Assembly (NCBI GenBank): GCA_022826505.1
Contig: JAJDUQ010000081.1
Span: 1-40,550, forward strand
Origin: Gammaproteobacteria bacterium
Lineage (GTDB): Bacteria > Pseudomonadota > Gammaproteobacteria > HK1
Length of the DNA: 40,550 bases
Reading direction: 5' to 3'
Every line of letters starts with the position of its first letter. Within the stretch, counting starts at the first letter, position 1. Shown here piece after piece: positions 33,431 to 40,550 of the stretch. The notes under the pieces are model-generated. The model made no database searches. It was not told the origin of the DNA and saw only the letters and a list, made by a program, of their open reading frames with translations. The position numbers and the translations under genes were made by a program.

Positions 33431-34216
33431 CTACAGGTACCTGAAGTAACGCCGGTGGAGGTATCGAATCGCCTGGTCGGTCGCGAGTCCGATTACACCG
33501 ACCGTGAGGATGCCGGCCATCACCTCGGGGGTCTTGACGAAGCGGCGCATCGACCAGATGGCGTGCCCGATTCCACTGTTGGCGGCCACGATTTCGGCCA
33601 CGATGATCCACGTCCAGCACCAGCCCAGGGTGATGCGCAGGTTGTCCACCATCGAGGGCAGCATGGCGCGCAGCACGATGTCGCGGGTGATCTGGCGAGG
33701 CTTCGCCCCCAGGGTGTAGCCGATCTCGATGTACTCGCGCGGCACCCGCTTGGTGTCGTCGGCGATCAGCAGCACGAGCTGGAAGAAGGTCCCCATCCAC
33801 AGCACCGCGACCTTGGAGGCTTCCCCGATGCCGAACCAGATGATGAGCAGCGGCACCAGCGCCGGGATCGGCAGGTAACGGATGAAGTCGATGATCGGCT
33901 CGAGCAGCGCGCCCACGATCCGGTAGCTGCTCATCCACATGCCGATGGGCACCGCCATCACCACCGAGAGCAGGAACGCCCCCCAGACGCGCGCCACGCT
34001 GATCGCGATGTCGTCGAGGAAGTCGCGCTCGGTCAGCATCCGCCACAGGGCTTCGACGACATGCCATGGCAGCGGAAGGAAGCGCTGCTGCACGAACTCG
34101 TACCAGGACAGCAGCGACCACACCGCGATGAAGCCGACGAACGCGCACACGCCCAGCGCCACCGAGCTGCGCCCGGAGCCGCTGCCGCGGTAGGCGAAGA
34201 GCGACGATCGGTTCAC
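33431..34216 (-). CDS. ABC transporter permease, TauC/SsuC type
   Basis: The 261-residue inner-membrane protein is of the SsuC/TauC class, with about six hydrophobic segments and the EAA-type coupling loop EYIEIGYTLGAKPRQITRDI in the middle. Its N-terminus is short and cytoplasmic, and the C-terminus ends RRYFRYL. It pairs with the ATPase gene 13 bases downstream. Between it and the binding-protein gene upstream is a 70-base gap with a strong hairpin. No defects were noticed. Confidence 0.92.
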   Translation of the reverse strand: MNRSSLFAYRGSGSGRSSVALGVCAFVGFIAVWSLLSWYEFVQQRFLPLPWHVVEALWRMLTERDFLDDIAISVARVWGAFLLSVVMAVPIGMWMSSYRIVGALLEPIIDFIRYLPIPALVPLLIIWFGIGEASKVAVLWMGTFFQLVLLIADDTKRVPREYIEIGYTLGAKPRQITRDIVLRAMLPSMVDNLRITLGWCWTWIIVAEIVAANSGIGHAIWSMRRFVKTPEVMAGILTVGVIGLATDQAIRYLHRRYFRYL

Positions 34217-34240
34217 CGCAAAGCCGGTACTCGACGGATG

Positions 34241-34279
34241 CCGGCGCCGGGGCCGCTTCCTCGAGCGCCCCGGCGCCGG
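34241..34279 (-). terminator. Strong hairpin between binding-protein and permease genes
   Basis: CCGGCGCCGGGGC (34241-34253) and GCCCCGGCGCCGG (34267-34279) form a perfect 13-bp stem with a 13-base loop. It lies directly after the binding-protein stop and before the permease start, the same position as the hairpin after livK. It lacks a U-tract. Partial termination or protection of the upstream mRNA end would give more binding protein than permease. Confidence 0.6.
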
Positions 34280-34286
34280 GCGTGAC

Positions 34287-35309
34287 TCAGCGGGTCTTGC
34301 CGTCGAACAGGCCGTCGGTGAGGGTCGGATCGACCATCGCCTCGTAGGCGATCGGCGCGTCCATCAGGTCCAGATCGACGTTGATGTCGTTCAGTCCGGC
34401 CACCACCTCCTTCAGCTTCGGCGCCTGACCGCCGATTCCGAAGAATTCCAGCGCATCCTCGTACGAGGTGTAGTACACGCCGGCGAGATCGGCCTTCATC
34501 TGATCGGGCGTCACGTCGTAGTTGGGAGCCGCCGCGGCCAGAAAAGCCTCCGGATCGTTGTTGAAGAGATCCACCGCGCGGTAGATGCCGCGCATGAACT
34601 TGGCGTACTTCTCCCGGTTCGCCTCGTAGTCCGACTTGTTGACGATCACGACGTCGGTGATCAGTCCGTTGAAGTCGGCCGAGGAGAGCAGGACCTTGGA
34701 ACCCGTGCGCGAGGTGTTGGCGACGATCTCGCTCAGCATCGGCTCCCAGGTGGCGACCGCGGCGACCTCCGGGTCCTCGAAGACTGCCTGGCCGTCGTCG
34801 GTGGCGATGAGGCGCACGTTGACCTCGTCGAACGAGTGGCCTGCCTGCTTGAGGGCGTGAGCGGTCATGAGGGTCCCGGGGTGGTTGATCTCGCCGGCGA
34901 AGGTCCTGCCGATCAGATCGGTGACGCTCTCGATGCCGGGTGCCCCGACCACGCCGTCCGCTCCCACCGAGACGTCGATGACCCCGATGACCACCAGGTT
35001 GGCGTCGGCGGTGAGCGGCCGCGACATGTGCTCGCCGATGGTGCGCATGGTGCAGTCGATGTCGCCGATTTCGAGTCCCGGCAACACGTTGGCGCGGTCG
35101 TTGTCGAAGACCGTCTCGACTTCCAGGCCCTCTTCGGCGAAGTAGCCGACCTCGATCGCGACCGGCACCGGCGCGAAGCCGAACCAGTAGGGATAGGCGC
35201 AGTTGATGCGATCGTCGGCCAGCACGGCGGTTGCCGACACGACAATCACGACCATCGCCAGCAGCGGCGACACGACGGTGCGGAACAGCGTTCCTGATGT
35301 CCGGATCAT
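34287..35309 (-). CDS. ABC transporter substrate-binding protein, NMT1/SsuA-like
   Basis: The 340-residue periplasmic protein belongs to the SsuA/TauA/NMT1 group. A signal peptide covers about residues 1-31 (hydrophobic core VVSPLLAMVVIVVSATAVLA, then DDRINCAYP). The N-terminal lobe has FAPVPVAIEVGYFAEEGLEVE, the typical opening of the family, and the middle segment GQAVFEDPEVAAVATWEP is in the usual place. The start ATG is preceded by AAGGAA. It is first in an operon with the permease, the ATPase, an SDR and a truncated enolase-superfamily gene, so it probably binds an organic acid or sulfonate that these enzymes use. The ligand is not inferable. Confidence 0.9.
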   Translation of the reverse strand: MIRTSGTLFRTVVSPLLAMVVIVVSATAVLADDRINCAYPYWFGFAPVPVAIEVGYFAEEGLEVETVFDNDRANVLPGLEIGDIDCTMRTIGEHMSRPLTADANLVVIGVIDVSVGADGVVGAPGIESVTDLIGRTFAGEINHPGTLMTAHALKQAGHSFDEVNVRLIATDDGQAVFEDPEVAAVATWEPMLSEIVANTSRTGSKVLLSSADFNGLITDVVIVNKSDYEANREKYAKFMRGIYRAVDLFNNDPEAFLAAAAPNYDVTPDQMKADLAGVYYTSYEDALEFFGIGGQAPKLKEVVAGLNDINVDLDLMDAPIAYEAMVDPTLTDGLFDGKTR

Positions 35310-35768
35310 TGGATTTCGTTCCTTCCCGGTTCTCCGGGTGCAGTTTTCGGAAGCGCAGAGCGAACGGAGCGTTGCGCATATTCACCGAAAATTCCAGCGC
35401 GGGTCAGAAAAGTCGGAACCTTGCGCCGGAACGTCGCGTGCGGATGGTGGGGAGGAATCTGCGACATGGCCCGCGGACATCACCGATTCGCGCCTTTCGA
35501 CCTCGCGGAGGCGGCGAACGTGCACCGGTTACCGCGGAGGCTTCACCCGAGCGCTTCCGGACGCCTCGATCAGCCGCTTGATCGTCAGGATCTCGCGCTC
35601 GTGTCCAGACTTCAGCCCTGCCCAGCGATCGTCGTCCATCGTCTCCTGCCGCCACGCGATGAGGGAGACGACGCAGGTCCGGGGATCACCCTCGAGGACG
35701 TCGCCGGAGACGATTCGCACCATGATCCGCGCGGGCGCAAACCCGGCCAGGACCGCAATCCCAAATGA
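35310..35768. other. Intergenic region upstream of the binding-protein operon
   Basis: This 459-base region should hold the promoter of the leftward transporter operon near 35310-35400, although no clear hexamers stand out. It also contains a possible small gene (35529-35723, minus), listed separately, and the left flank of the IS1182-type remnant. Nothing else is recognisable. Confidence 0.4.
35529..35723 (-). CDS. Small hypothetical protein (64 aa), uncertain
   Basis: A short frame starting ATG at 35723 encodes MVRIVSGDVLEGDPRTCVV and a C-terminal half with WAGLKSGHEREILTIKRLIE, which has a natural amphipathic-helix look and balanced composition unlike most shadow frames. It is not recognised. 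The ribosome binding site is weak. It could be a small gene or the remnant of a larger one cut by the neighbouring IS element. It lies upstream of the transporter operon on the same strand. Confidence 0.3.
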   Translation of the reverse strand: MVRIVSGDVLEGDPRTCVVSLIAWRQETMDDDRWAGLKSGHEREILTIKRLIEASGSARVKPPR

Positions 35769-36107
35769 GGGCGACCGTACAAGCGCGCCTGCGGTAAGCC
35801 CGAGCCGAAGGCGCAGAGCAACTTCACCGACCCCGAGAGCAGAAATATGAAGACCGCTACGGAGGGGTTCCAGCAGCACTACGCCGCACAGATGGCGGTC
35901 GACGAGGCGTACCAGATGATCGACGCCACCGATATCGAGGCGCAGGCCAGCGACCAGGGCCAGATGCTCCCATTGCTCGACGAGGTGAGCGAGCGCTTCG
36001 GGGTCGACCCCGAGGTGGTGTTGGCCGACACGGGCTACTGCAACGAGGCGGACTTGGTGGCACTGGAGCAACTCGGCCTGATCGTCACCGGAAAGGGCGA
36101 AGAGTGA
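35769..36107 (+). pseudogene. IS1182-type transposase, internal fragment
   Basis: An open frame reads GRPYKRACGKPEPKAQSNFT, continues DPESRNMKTATEGFQQHYAA and includes VLADTGYCNEADLVALE, all characteristic of IS1182-group DDE transposases (the metal-binding Asp lies in LADTGYCNE). It is preceded by a stop at 35766-35768 and ends with a stop at 36105-36107, whereas a full transposase is about 450 residues. Both ends of the gene are therefore missing. An internal ATG (35847) opens an 86-residue frame without evident function. Together with the IS1595 start at position 1 it shows past IS activity. Confidence 0.8.
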
Positions 36108-36278
36108 GCTGACGGCGGTGTCCGAGCGATCGGCATGTTCTACATCGAAACGCCGCCCGATCAGGTGGCGACCGCAGGCCCGTACGTCGCCACCGACGTG
36201 GCGAGGGGGCGAGGGGGCGGCAAGAACTTCATCGGCGCCAACGCACGGCCGGCCTCTCCGACAGGATCCCTCCTGCGG

Positions 36279-37343
36279 TCAATGTCCGGGGGGCAACGCC
36301 TTCGATTCGATGACGGCCTCGACCCGCGCCACGAGTTCCGTCTCCGTCGCGCACACGAGCAACCCTTCACCCACCTCGGCAAGCAGCTCCGGATCGGCGA
36401 TCTGCGCAAGCAACGCCACCACCCGGGCCGACGCCTTCGCCCCGAACTTCCTGGCGACCAGTCGCCCGAGCAGTACCCGCTGTTGCTCGAGGCCTTCCTC
36501 GACACCCTCGGCTCGACCCTCGTCGAACCATGCCCGCGTGGCCCGCCTCATGTTCTCTCCAATCCGCGAACGAAAGTACGTCCCTTCCATGTCCACCTCC
36601 TCCAGCACCAACCCGTCACGGCGCGCCCGGCGCACCGCCCACTCCCACACCGTGCGACGCAAGTTCGCGTCCGAAAGCTCCGCCACCGCCGGCAGCAGCC
36701 GCGCGTAGTCCGAAGGCTCCGCGTGCTCGAACCCCATCTGCAACGACACCACGTTGCCCGGCACCAAATCGTCTTGCCGGTGGCGGGGGAAGTCAACCAC
36801 GTGCAACCGCTGCGAGGGCTGTAGCTCCGCAAGGTCCCGTCGCACCTGCGCCGGCACCTCCGGCAGCGCAATCAGCTCCGCCACCTCCATCGGCGCGCTC
36901 CACGGCGACTCCCCGTTGTGGATGACCACCGGGAGCACCGGCGGGCGTCTGGCTCCCGGGCGCACCACGCCTTGCGCTTCGAGGTCGCGGTACAGCTCCA
37001 CCACGTAGCCGAGGATGCGCAGTGCCATGTCGGTGTCGTCGCGGGACTGGAACTCCAGCAGGAGCAGCAGCCAAGCCCTGGCCCCGGCGTCTTCGGCCGC
37101 CTCCCGGAAGCGGATGCGCCAGACCTGGTCGCTGTGGCGGCGGCGAAAGTCTGCGGTGACCCACTCCGCGGGCAGCTTCTCGACGGTGGAGAGGTCGAGC
37201 GCGGCGAGGGTCTCGGGACCGAGCGGCCCGTGCGGTGTGACGAGATAGCGGCAGAGGTCCCGGATGGCCTGCGGGTGACGGTACATCGCCTTGTAGGCCG
37301 CGTCGTGCGACAGCGGCCCGGCTGGGTCGGGCGGCCGGGACAT
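36279..37343 (-). CDS. Rpn-family PD-(D/E)xK nuclease / putative transposase
   Basis: The 354-residue protein resembles the Rpn (recombination-promoting nuclease, transposase_31) family: LSHDAAYKAMYRHPQAIRDL at 11-30, and WLLLLLEFQSRDDTDMALRILGYV at 91-114, where Glu97-x-Gln99 is the (D/E)xK-like core (Gln in the family's usual place). A charged helical region follows, with EEGLEQQRVLLGRLVARKFGA near the C-terminus. Rpn proteins cut DNA with little specificity and stimulate RecA-independent recombination. ATG at 37343 is chosen because family homology starts there; the frame is open to 37463 without it. Its function in this organism is unknown. Confidence 0.82.
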   Translation of the reverse strand: MSRPPDPAGPLSHDAAYKAMYRHPQAIRDLCRYLVTPHGPLGPETLAALDLSTVEKLPAEWVTADFRRRHSDQVWRIRFREAAEDAGARAWLLLLLEFQSRDDTDMALRILGYVVELYRDLEAQGVVRPGARRPPVLPVVIHNGESPWSAPMEVAELIALPEVPAQVRRDLAELQPSQRLHVVDFPRHRQDDLVPGNVVSLQMGFEHAEPSDYARLLPAVAELSDANLRRTVWEWAVRRARRDGLVLEEVDMEGTYFRSRIGENMRRATRAWFDEGRAEGVEEGLEQQRVLLGRLVARKFGAKASARVVALLAQIADPELLAEVGEGLLVCATETELVARVEAVIESKALPPGH

Positions 37344-37849
37344 GGACACACCCTGCGCGGCGGCCCGACCCGCCGCAATCGGCGCATGGCGACGGCGGTG
37401 CAGGCCGTCGCCGACACCGCGACCTTCGGAGGTCTCGACGTGCCCCCGCACCGTCCTGGACAAGCGAGCTGAACCTCGTGCTGCGAGCTTGAAGAAGTCA
37501 CATCCGGGTGTACGTCGGATTATCGAGGTCGACTGTCACCAGTCGCTGGGTGTGCCCGGTCGTTTTTTCGATCCACGACCGCTTCAGGGTCGGCAAGGAG
37601 ACGCCGATCGGCATTGCCGTCGACCGGCAGATGCAGCTCGAACCCGACGATGCGCGGCCAGCGCACGCGCCGCCGGCGGTTCCGCCGGACCGTGGGCTCA
37701 TCCGTTCCGGGCTCGAGATGGCCGCATTCGGAGCCCGAACCGGAACCGTGGAGCACCGACCGTCGGAGGACTCGGGTGATCTTGTAGTGGCCGGCTTGCC
37801 GGGCGTGGTGGCTCAGGACAACGATCGAGCAGGACTTCCTGCGTGCTCC
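37344..37849. other. Intergenic region between Rpn nuclease and HAD genes
   Basis: No recognisable gene lies in these 506 bases. A short minus-strand frame at 37498-37701 (67 residues, ending LVTVDLDNPTYTRM) looks slightly protein-like but shows no family resemblance and has no clear ribosome binding site; it could be a decayed gene end. The region should contain the promoter of the leftward Rpn-type gene and the terminator of the HAD gene, but neither is obvious. Confidence 0.4.
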
Positions 37850-38827
37850 TCAAGCCTCGGGAACTACATGGTCCGGGAAAATGCCAGCCCCCTCGGCCCT
37901 GACTTCCCAATCCAGCCCCTTCAGCAGTCCGTGGTCTGTCACCAGCACCGTCCCCAGGCCCGCCGCGAGTCCTCCCAGGATATCGGTGTAGAGTCCATCG
38001 CCCACCATCGCTACCCGCTCTCGCCTGACGCCCGCATCGCTCAGCCGCGCGAGCGCAAGCTCGAAGGCGGGGCCGAACGGCTTGCCGTACGGCTCGCACC
38101 GAACCCCCGTCTCCGCCTCGATTCGCAGCGCCCAGTAGCCCGGCTCGGCGGAATACCATCCGTCGGGATAGGGAGCGCTCACATCCGGGTTCGCGACCAG
38201 TATCGGCCGGGGGGACTCCCGCAGCGCTTGCGCCAGCAGCGTGTGCCGGTCGGTGGTCCAGCCTTCGGATCGGAGGAAAATGAACCCGTCGGCGCGCCGA
38301 TAGAGTTCGACGTCGTCTCCGAGAAGCGCGGACTCGACCGGCAGAGATTCGAGCTCCGAGTCGGGCAACGCCATCACTCCCCACAGCCCCGGACGAGGCC
38401 GTGCCGCAAGAGACACTTCCAGCGCATCGCGGCTCGAAACGACGAGTCGCTCCGGAAAGTCGAGGCCCCACCCGGCGTACTTTCGGGCGGTCTGCCGGGA
38501 GGGTCGGCCCGCCCCGTTCGTGAGTACCATCACCTCCCGGCCGGCCGCGCGAAGGGCGCGCACTGTGTGCTCTATCCCCTGAATCGGCTCGGGGCCCAGA
38601 TTGATCACTCCGTAACCGTCGAGAATGAACGCATCGTAGCGGTCGACGAGGGCGAGAAGGTTCGCGGCAGGCTCCGCCATGCCTCTGCGCGCCGGGGCGG
38701 GGAGACGCATCTGTTCGTAGCAGTCGAGAATGGTCTCGGCGTCGAGCGACTCCGGACCGGGAATGGACGGCACGTTCGACGACGGGGCAACCGATGTCGC
38801 AAGCCCATCGCCACTCAACGAGTTCAC
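37850..38827 (-). CDS. HAD-superfamily class IIA phosphatase (NagD-like)
   Basis: The 325-residue hydrolase has motif I FILDGYGVINLG (nucleophile Asp70), motif II VLTNGAGRPS with the threonine of the NagD type, and motif IV MVGDGLYTDILGG. The large cap between motifs II and III is typical of class IIA HADs, which dephosphorylate sugar or glycerol phosphates and related compounds. The second motif-I residue is Tyr where many HADs have Asp, as in the TIGR01459-type subgroup. GTG at 38827 is chosen because GGAGGG lies 8 bases upstream; an ATG at 38929 adds no homology. It follows an EEP-family gene and a glycerol-phosphate-type permease on the same strand, which fits handling of an imported phosphoester. 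Confidence 0.85.
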   Translation of the reverse strand: MNSLSGDGLATSVAPSSNVPSIPGPESLDAETILDCYEQMRLPAPARRGMAEPAANLLALVDRYDAFILDGYGVINLGPEPIQGIEHTVRALRAAGREVMVLTNGAGRPSRQTARKYAGWGLDFPERLVVSSRDALEVSLAARPRPGLWGVMALPDSELESLPVESALLGDDVELYRRADGFIFLRSEGWTTDRHTLLAQALRESPRPILVANPDVSAPYPDGWYSAEPGYWALRIEAETGVRCEPYGKPFGPAFELALARLSDAGVRRERVAMVGDGLYTDILGGLAAGLGTVLVTDHGLLKGLDWEVRAEGAGIFPDHVVPEA

Positions 38828-39125
38828 GCGGGAAGACCCTCCACAAAGTCCAATAGTCCCGGGTCCCCGCGCAGGGAGAGACTGAACATTGCGCTCGGGA
38901 AGGCCGGACGCCTTGCGGCAATGGCGCAACCGGCGCTTCGGCCGACGTCACGACGGGGAATCGCCTGTCGAAGGCGAGCGTCACCCTGACGGCGGGCGAC
39001 GCTCCCGTCAACGACCGGATCCGAATCCGGCACCGGTCGCCGTTCAATCATCACCGCCCGCCCGGCCGCGCGGTCTCGGCCCCGCTCTGCGGGCATTCGG
39101 ACTGTCCGTGATTGATCATCTACCG

Positions 39126-40034
39126 CTACTGCGTGCGCCTCGCCTCGGACTCCGCCTCACCGGGACCATCCTCGAGCACGAGGACGACGGGCTGGTGGTC
39201 GGAGGCATCGGTCTGCAGATCGACGCGCAGGGACCGCAAGCGAGGCTGCAAGTCCTCGGTGACGAGGAAGAAATCCCGGCAATGGGGACCGGCCGGCCAC
39301 TGGTGAGGATCGAAGACGCCGCATGTCGGGTCGTGCGGGCGGCCGGGGTGCAACGCAGTCCATGCGTCCACCAGATCCGGGACGCCCCCGTCGAACGGGG
39401 CCAGCAGCGCAGCGTATTCCCCGGAATCGGTTTCCATGTTGAAGTCGCCGCAGAACACGGCCGAGGCAGGCCGCGCGATACGCGCATAGGGACCGGTGTC
39501 TTCCGCAGGGCCGGAATGCCGTGCCTGCTCCGCGGCCTCGACGTGCAACTCGCGAAGACGCTCGATCTGGACTTGGCGATGGACGGCGGCGTGGTACTCC
39601 AGGTGGGTCGTCACCACGCGCAGGGGACCACCGGACGACCGCACCGTCACCTCCGTGGCCTGACGCTGCATGTGCCGCACCCCGCGTGTCGCCGGTTGCG
39701 GCAGAAGGTGGCGGAAGACGCTCAGAATCGGCAGCCGCGGCAGCACCATGTTGCCGAACCGGTACATCGACGCCGTGCCGGTCTGCGCTCGTTCGACGCC
39801 GGCGCCAGTCACCCCCGCATGGTCCGGGAACAGGTGCCGGAGCGTCTCGAACTGATCCCCGCCAACACACTCCCCATCGTTCCCGGGACCTCCTGCCCCG
39901 CCACTCTCGACCTCCTGCAGACAAATCACGTCGGCATCGACCAGCGCGCGAACGGTCCGGGCGATGCGCTCGAGATCGACGCGCCCGTCGACCCCCCGGC
40001 CGGCCTGGATGTTCCAGCTCAGGATCGTCGTCAC
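39126..40034 (-). CDS. Endonuclease/exonuclease/phosphatase (EEP) family hydrolase
   Basis: The 302-residue protein has all EEP motifs: LSWNIQAG (Asn8), ICLQEVE (Glu41), THLEYH in the middle, CGDFNMETD (Asp-x-Asn) and the C-terminal SDHQPVVL (catalytic Asp-His). The family cleaves phosphodiester or phosphomonoester bonds in nucleic acids, phosphoinositides or phospholipid head groups. It starts with GTG at 40034, overlapping the permease stop by 4 bases (GTGA), so the two are translationally coupled. Co-location with a UgpE-like permease and a HAD phosphatase suggests a phosphodiester-scavenging function (hydrolysis, then dephosphorylation). No signal peptide is present, so it would act in the cytoplasm. 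Confidence 0.88.
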   Translation of the reverse strand: MTTILSWNIQAGRGVDGRVDLERIARTVRALVDADVICLQEVESGGAGGPGNDGECVGGDQFETLRHLFPDHAGVTGAGVERAQTGTASMYRFGNMVLPRLPILSVFRHLLPQPATRGVRHMQRQATEVTVRSSGGPLRVVTTHLEYHAAVHRQVQIERLRELHVEAAEQARHSGPAEDTGPYARIARPASAVFCGDFNMETDSGEYAALLAPFDGGVPDLVDAWTALHPGRPHDPTCGVFDPHQWPAGPHCRDFFLVTEDLQPRLRSLRVDLQTDASDHQPVVLVLEDGPGEAESEARRTQ

Positions 40035-40550
40035 TTGATGCCCGCGTACATGAACGACTGCACGAACTGACGCTGGAACAGCAGAAACGCGAGCAGCAGC
40101 GGCGCGACCGCGAGCAGCGTGGCGGCCGAAATGATGGACCAGTCCACCCCCGACTCGGGTGCTCCGAAGATGGCGAGCCCCACCGTCAGGGGCCGTGTCG
40201 TCACCGAGTTGGTGATCACCAGCGGCCACAGGAAGTTGTTCCAGTGGTAGCTGATGGAGACCAGGCCGTAGGCGATGTAGGTCGGGCGCGCCAGCGGCAC
40301 GTAGACCTTCCACAGCACCTGCATGGGCGAGCAGCCTTCGACGCGGGCCGCGTCGTCGAGCTCCTTCGGCACCGTCTTGAAGGTCTGGCGCAGCAGGAAG
40401 ATTCCGAATGCGCTGGCCATGTACGGCAGGCCGATGCCGAGAATCGTGTCCACCAGGCCGAGGTGGCTCATGGTGCGGTAGTTCTCGACGATCAGCACCT
40501 CCGGCATGATCATGAGCTGCATCAGGACGAGTGCGAAGGCGACCTCCCGG
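40031..40550 (-). CDS. Carbohydrate/glycerol-phosphate-type ABC permease, C-terminal part
   Basis: The partial frame covers about 173 residues and continues past the right edge of the window. It is a MalG/UgpE-class permease: the EAA loop DDAARVEGCSPMQVLWKVYVPLARP is present, with hydrophobic segments before and after it, and the C-terminus QRQFVQSFMYAGIK resembles the family ending (GLxxGAVKG type). The MPEVLIVENYRTMSHLGLVDT segment fits the periplasmic start of the membrane domain. The other permease, binding protein and ATPase would lie beyond the window. The gene overlaps the EEP hydrolase by 4 bases. Confidence 0.88.
   Translation of the reverse strand, partial: REVAFALVLMQLMIMPEVLIVENYRTMSHLGLVDTILGIGLPYMASAFGIFLLRQTFKTVPKELDDAARVEGCSPMQVLWKVYVPLARPTYIAYGLVSISYHWNNFLWPLVITNSVTTRPLTVGLAIFGAPESGVDWSIISAATLLAVAPLLLAFLLFQRQFVQSFMYAGIK

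Noticed and set aside
36135..36824. A 229-residue plus-strand frame beginning MFYIETPPDQVATAG
   Set aside because: It runs antisense through the Rpn-type gene, and the first part lies in the flank of the IS remnant; no domain or ribosome binding site supports it.

Overview
The window is about 40.5 kb of GC-rich chromosomal DNA. The codon use and gene families fit a proteobacterium, most likely an alphaproteobacterium: LivKHMGF and TauABC-type transporters, a TRAP permease, UbiX, CopCD, a SorA-type sulfite oxidase and a Calx-beta autotransporter. Lineage is inferred from gene content only. There is no rRNA gene and no CRISPR array. One tRNA, tRNA-Leu(UAG), is present.

Layout. 1-62: start of an IS1595-type transposase, cut by the window edge. 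160-2833: a zinc alcohol dehydrogenase and a TrpB2-type PLP enzyme (both -). 3187-9009: a complete branched-chain amino-acid-type ABC transporter (livKHMGF) followed by an SDR dehydrogenase (+). 9249-10265: a Gfo/Idh/MocA oxidoreductase (-). 10865-17273: a TauE/SafE exporter (+), UbiX, tRNA-Leu, CopD and CopC (all -), a Tat-exported sulfite oxidase (+) and a Rieske oxygenase (-). 17465-23923: a defence and toxin-antitoxin cluster with a DUF4143 ATPase, an AbiEi/AbiEii-like pair, McrB/McrC and Phd/VapC. 24006-25700: a 5'-truncated SDR and a broken TRAP permease. 25734-30746: a 1670-residue Calx-beta/beta-barrel surface protein. 30931-35309: an enolase-superfamily remnant, an intact second SDR and a TauABC/SsuABC-like transporter (all -). 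35769-37343: an IS1182-type transposase remnant and an Rpn-type nuclease. 37850-40550: a HAD phosphatase, an EEP-family phosphodiesterase/nuclease and the end of a sugar/glycerol-phosphate-type ABC permease, apparently one minus-strand operon running off the window.

How the genes fit together. Most of the window is nutrient uptake and catabolism: amino-acid-type uptake with a dehydrogenase, sulfonate-type uptake with an SDR and a sugar-acid enolase remnant, and sulfite oxidation and export. The 17-24 kb block is a compact defence island with its own AT-rich divergent promoter region.

The most notable signals are: (1) two 194-195 bp imperfect palindromes, inside livK-livH and upstream of the TauE gene, whose arms differ in sequence but stay self-complementary in each copy; (2) an McrB that keeps its Walker B and sensor motifs but has lost the whole P-loop segment in frame; (3) a direct repeat of roughly 820 bp (23871 and 31600) carrying a vapC tail and an SDR gene, with truncated genes at both junctions; (4) a Cys-bracketed module repeated four times in the Calx-beta protein; (5) a copD reading frame that runs through the tRNA-Leu gene. 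Several genes carry clean internal deletions, which suggests ongoing gene decay in the 21-32 kb region.
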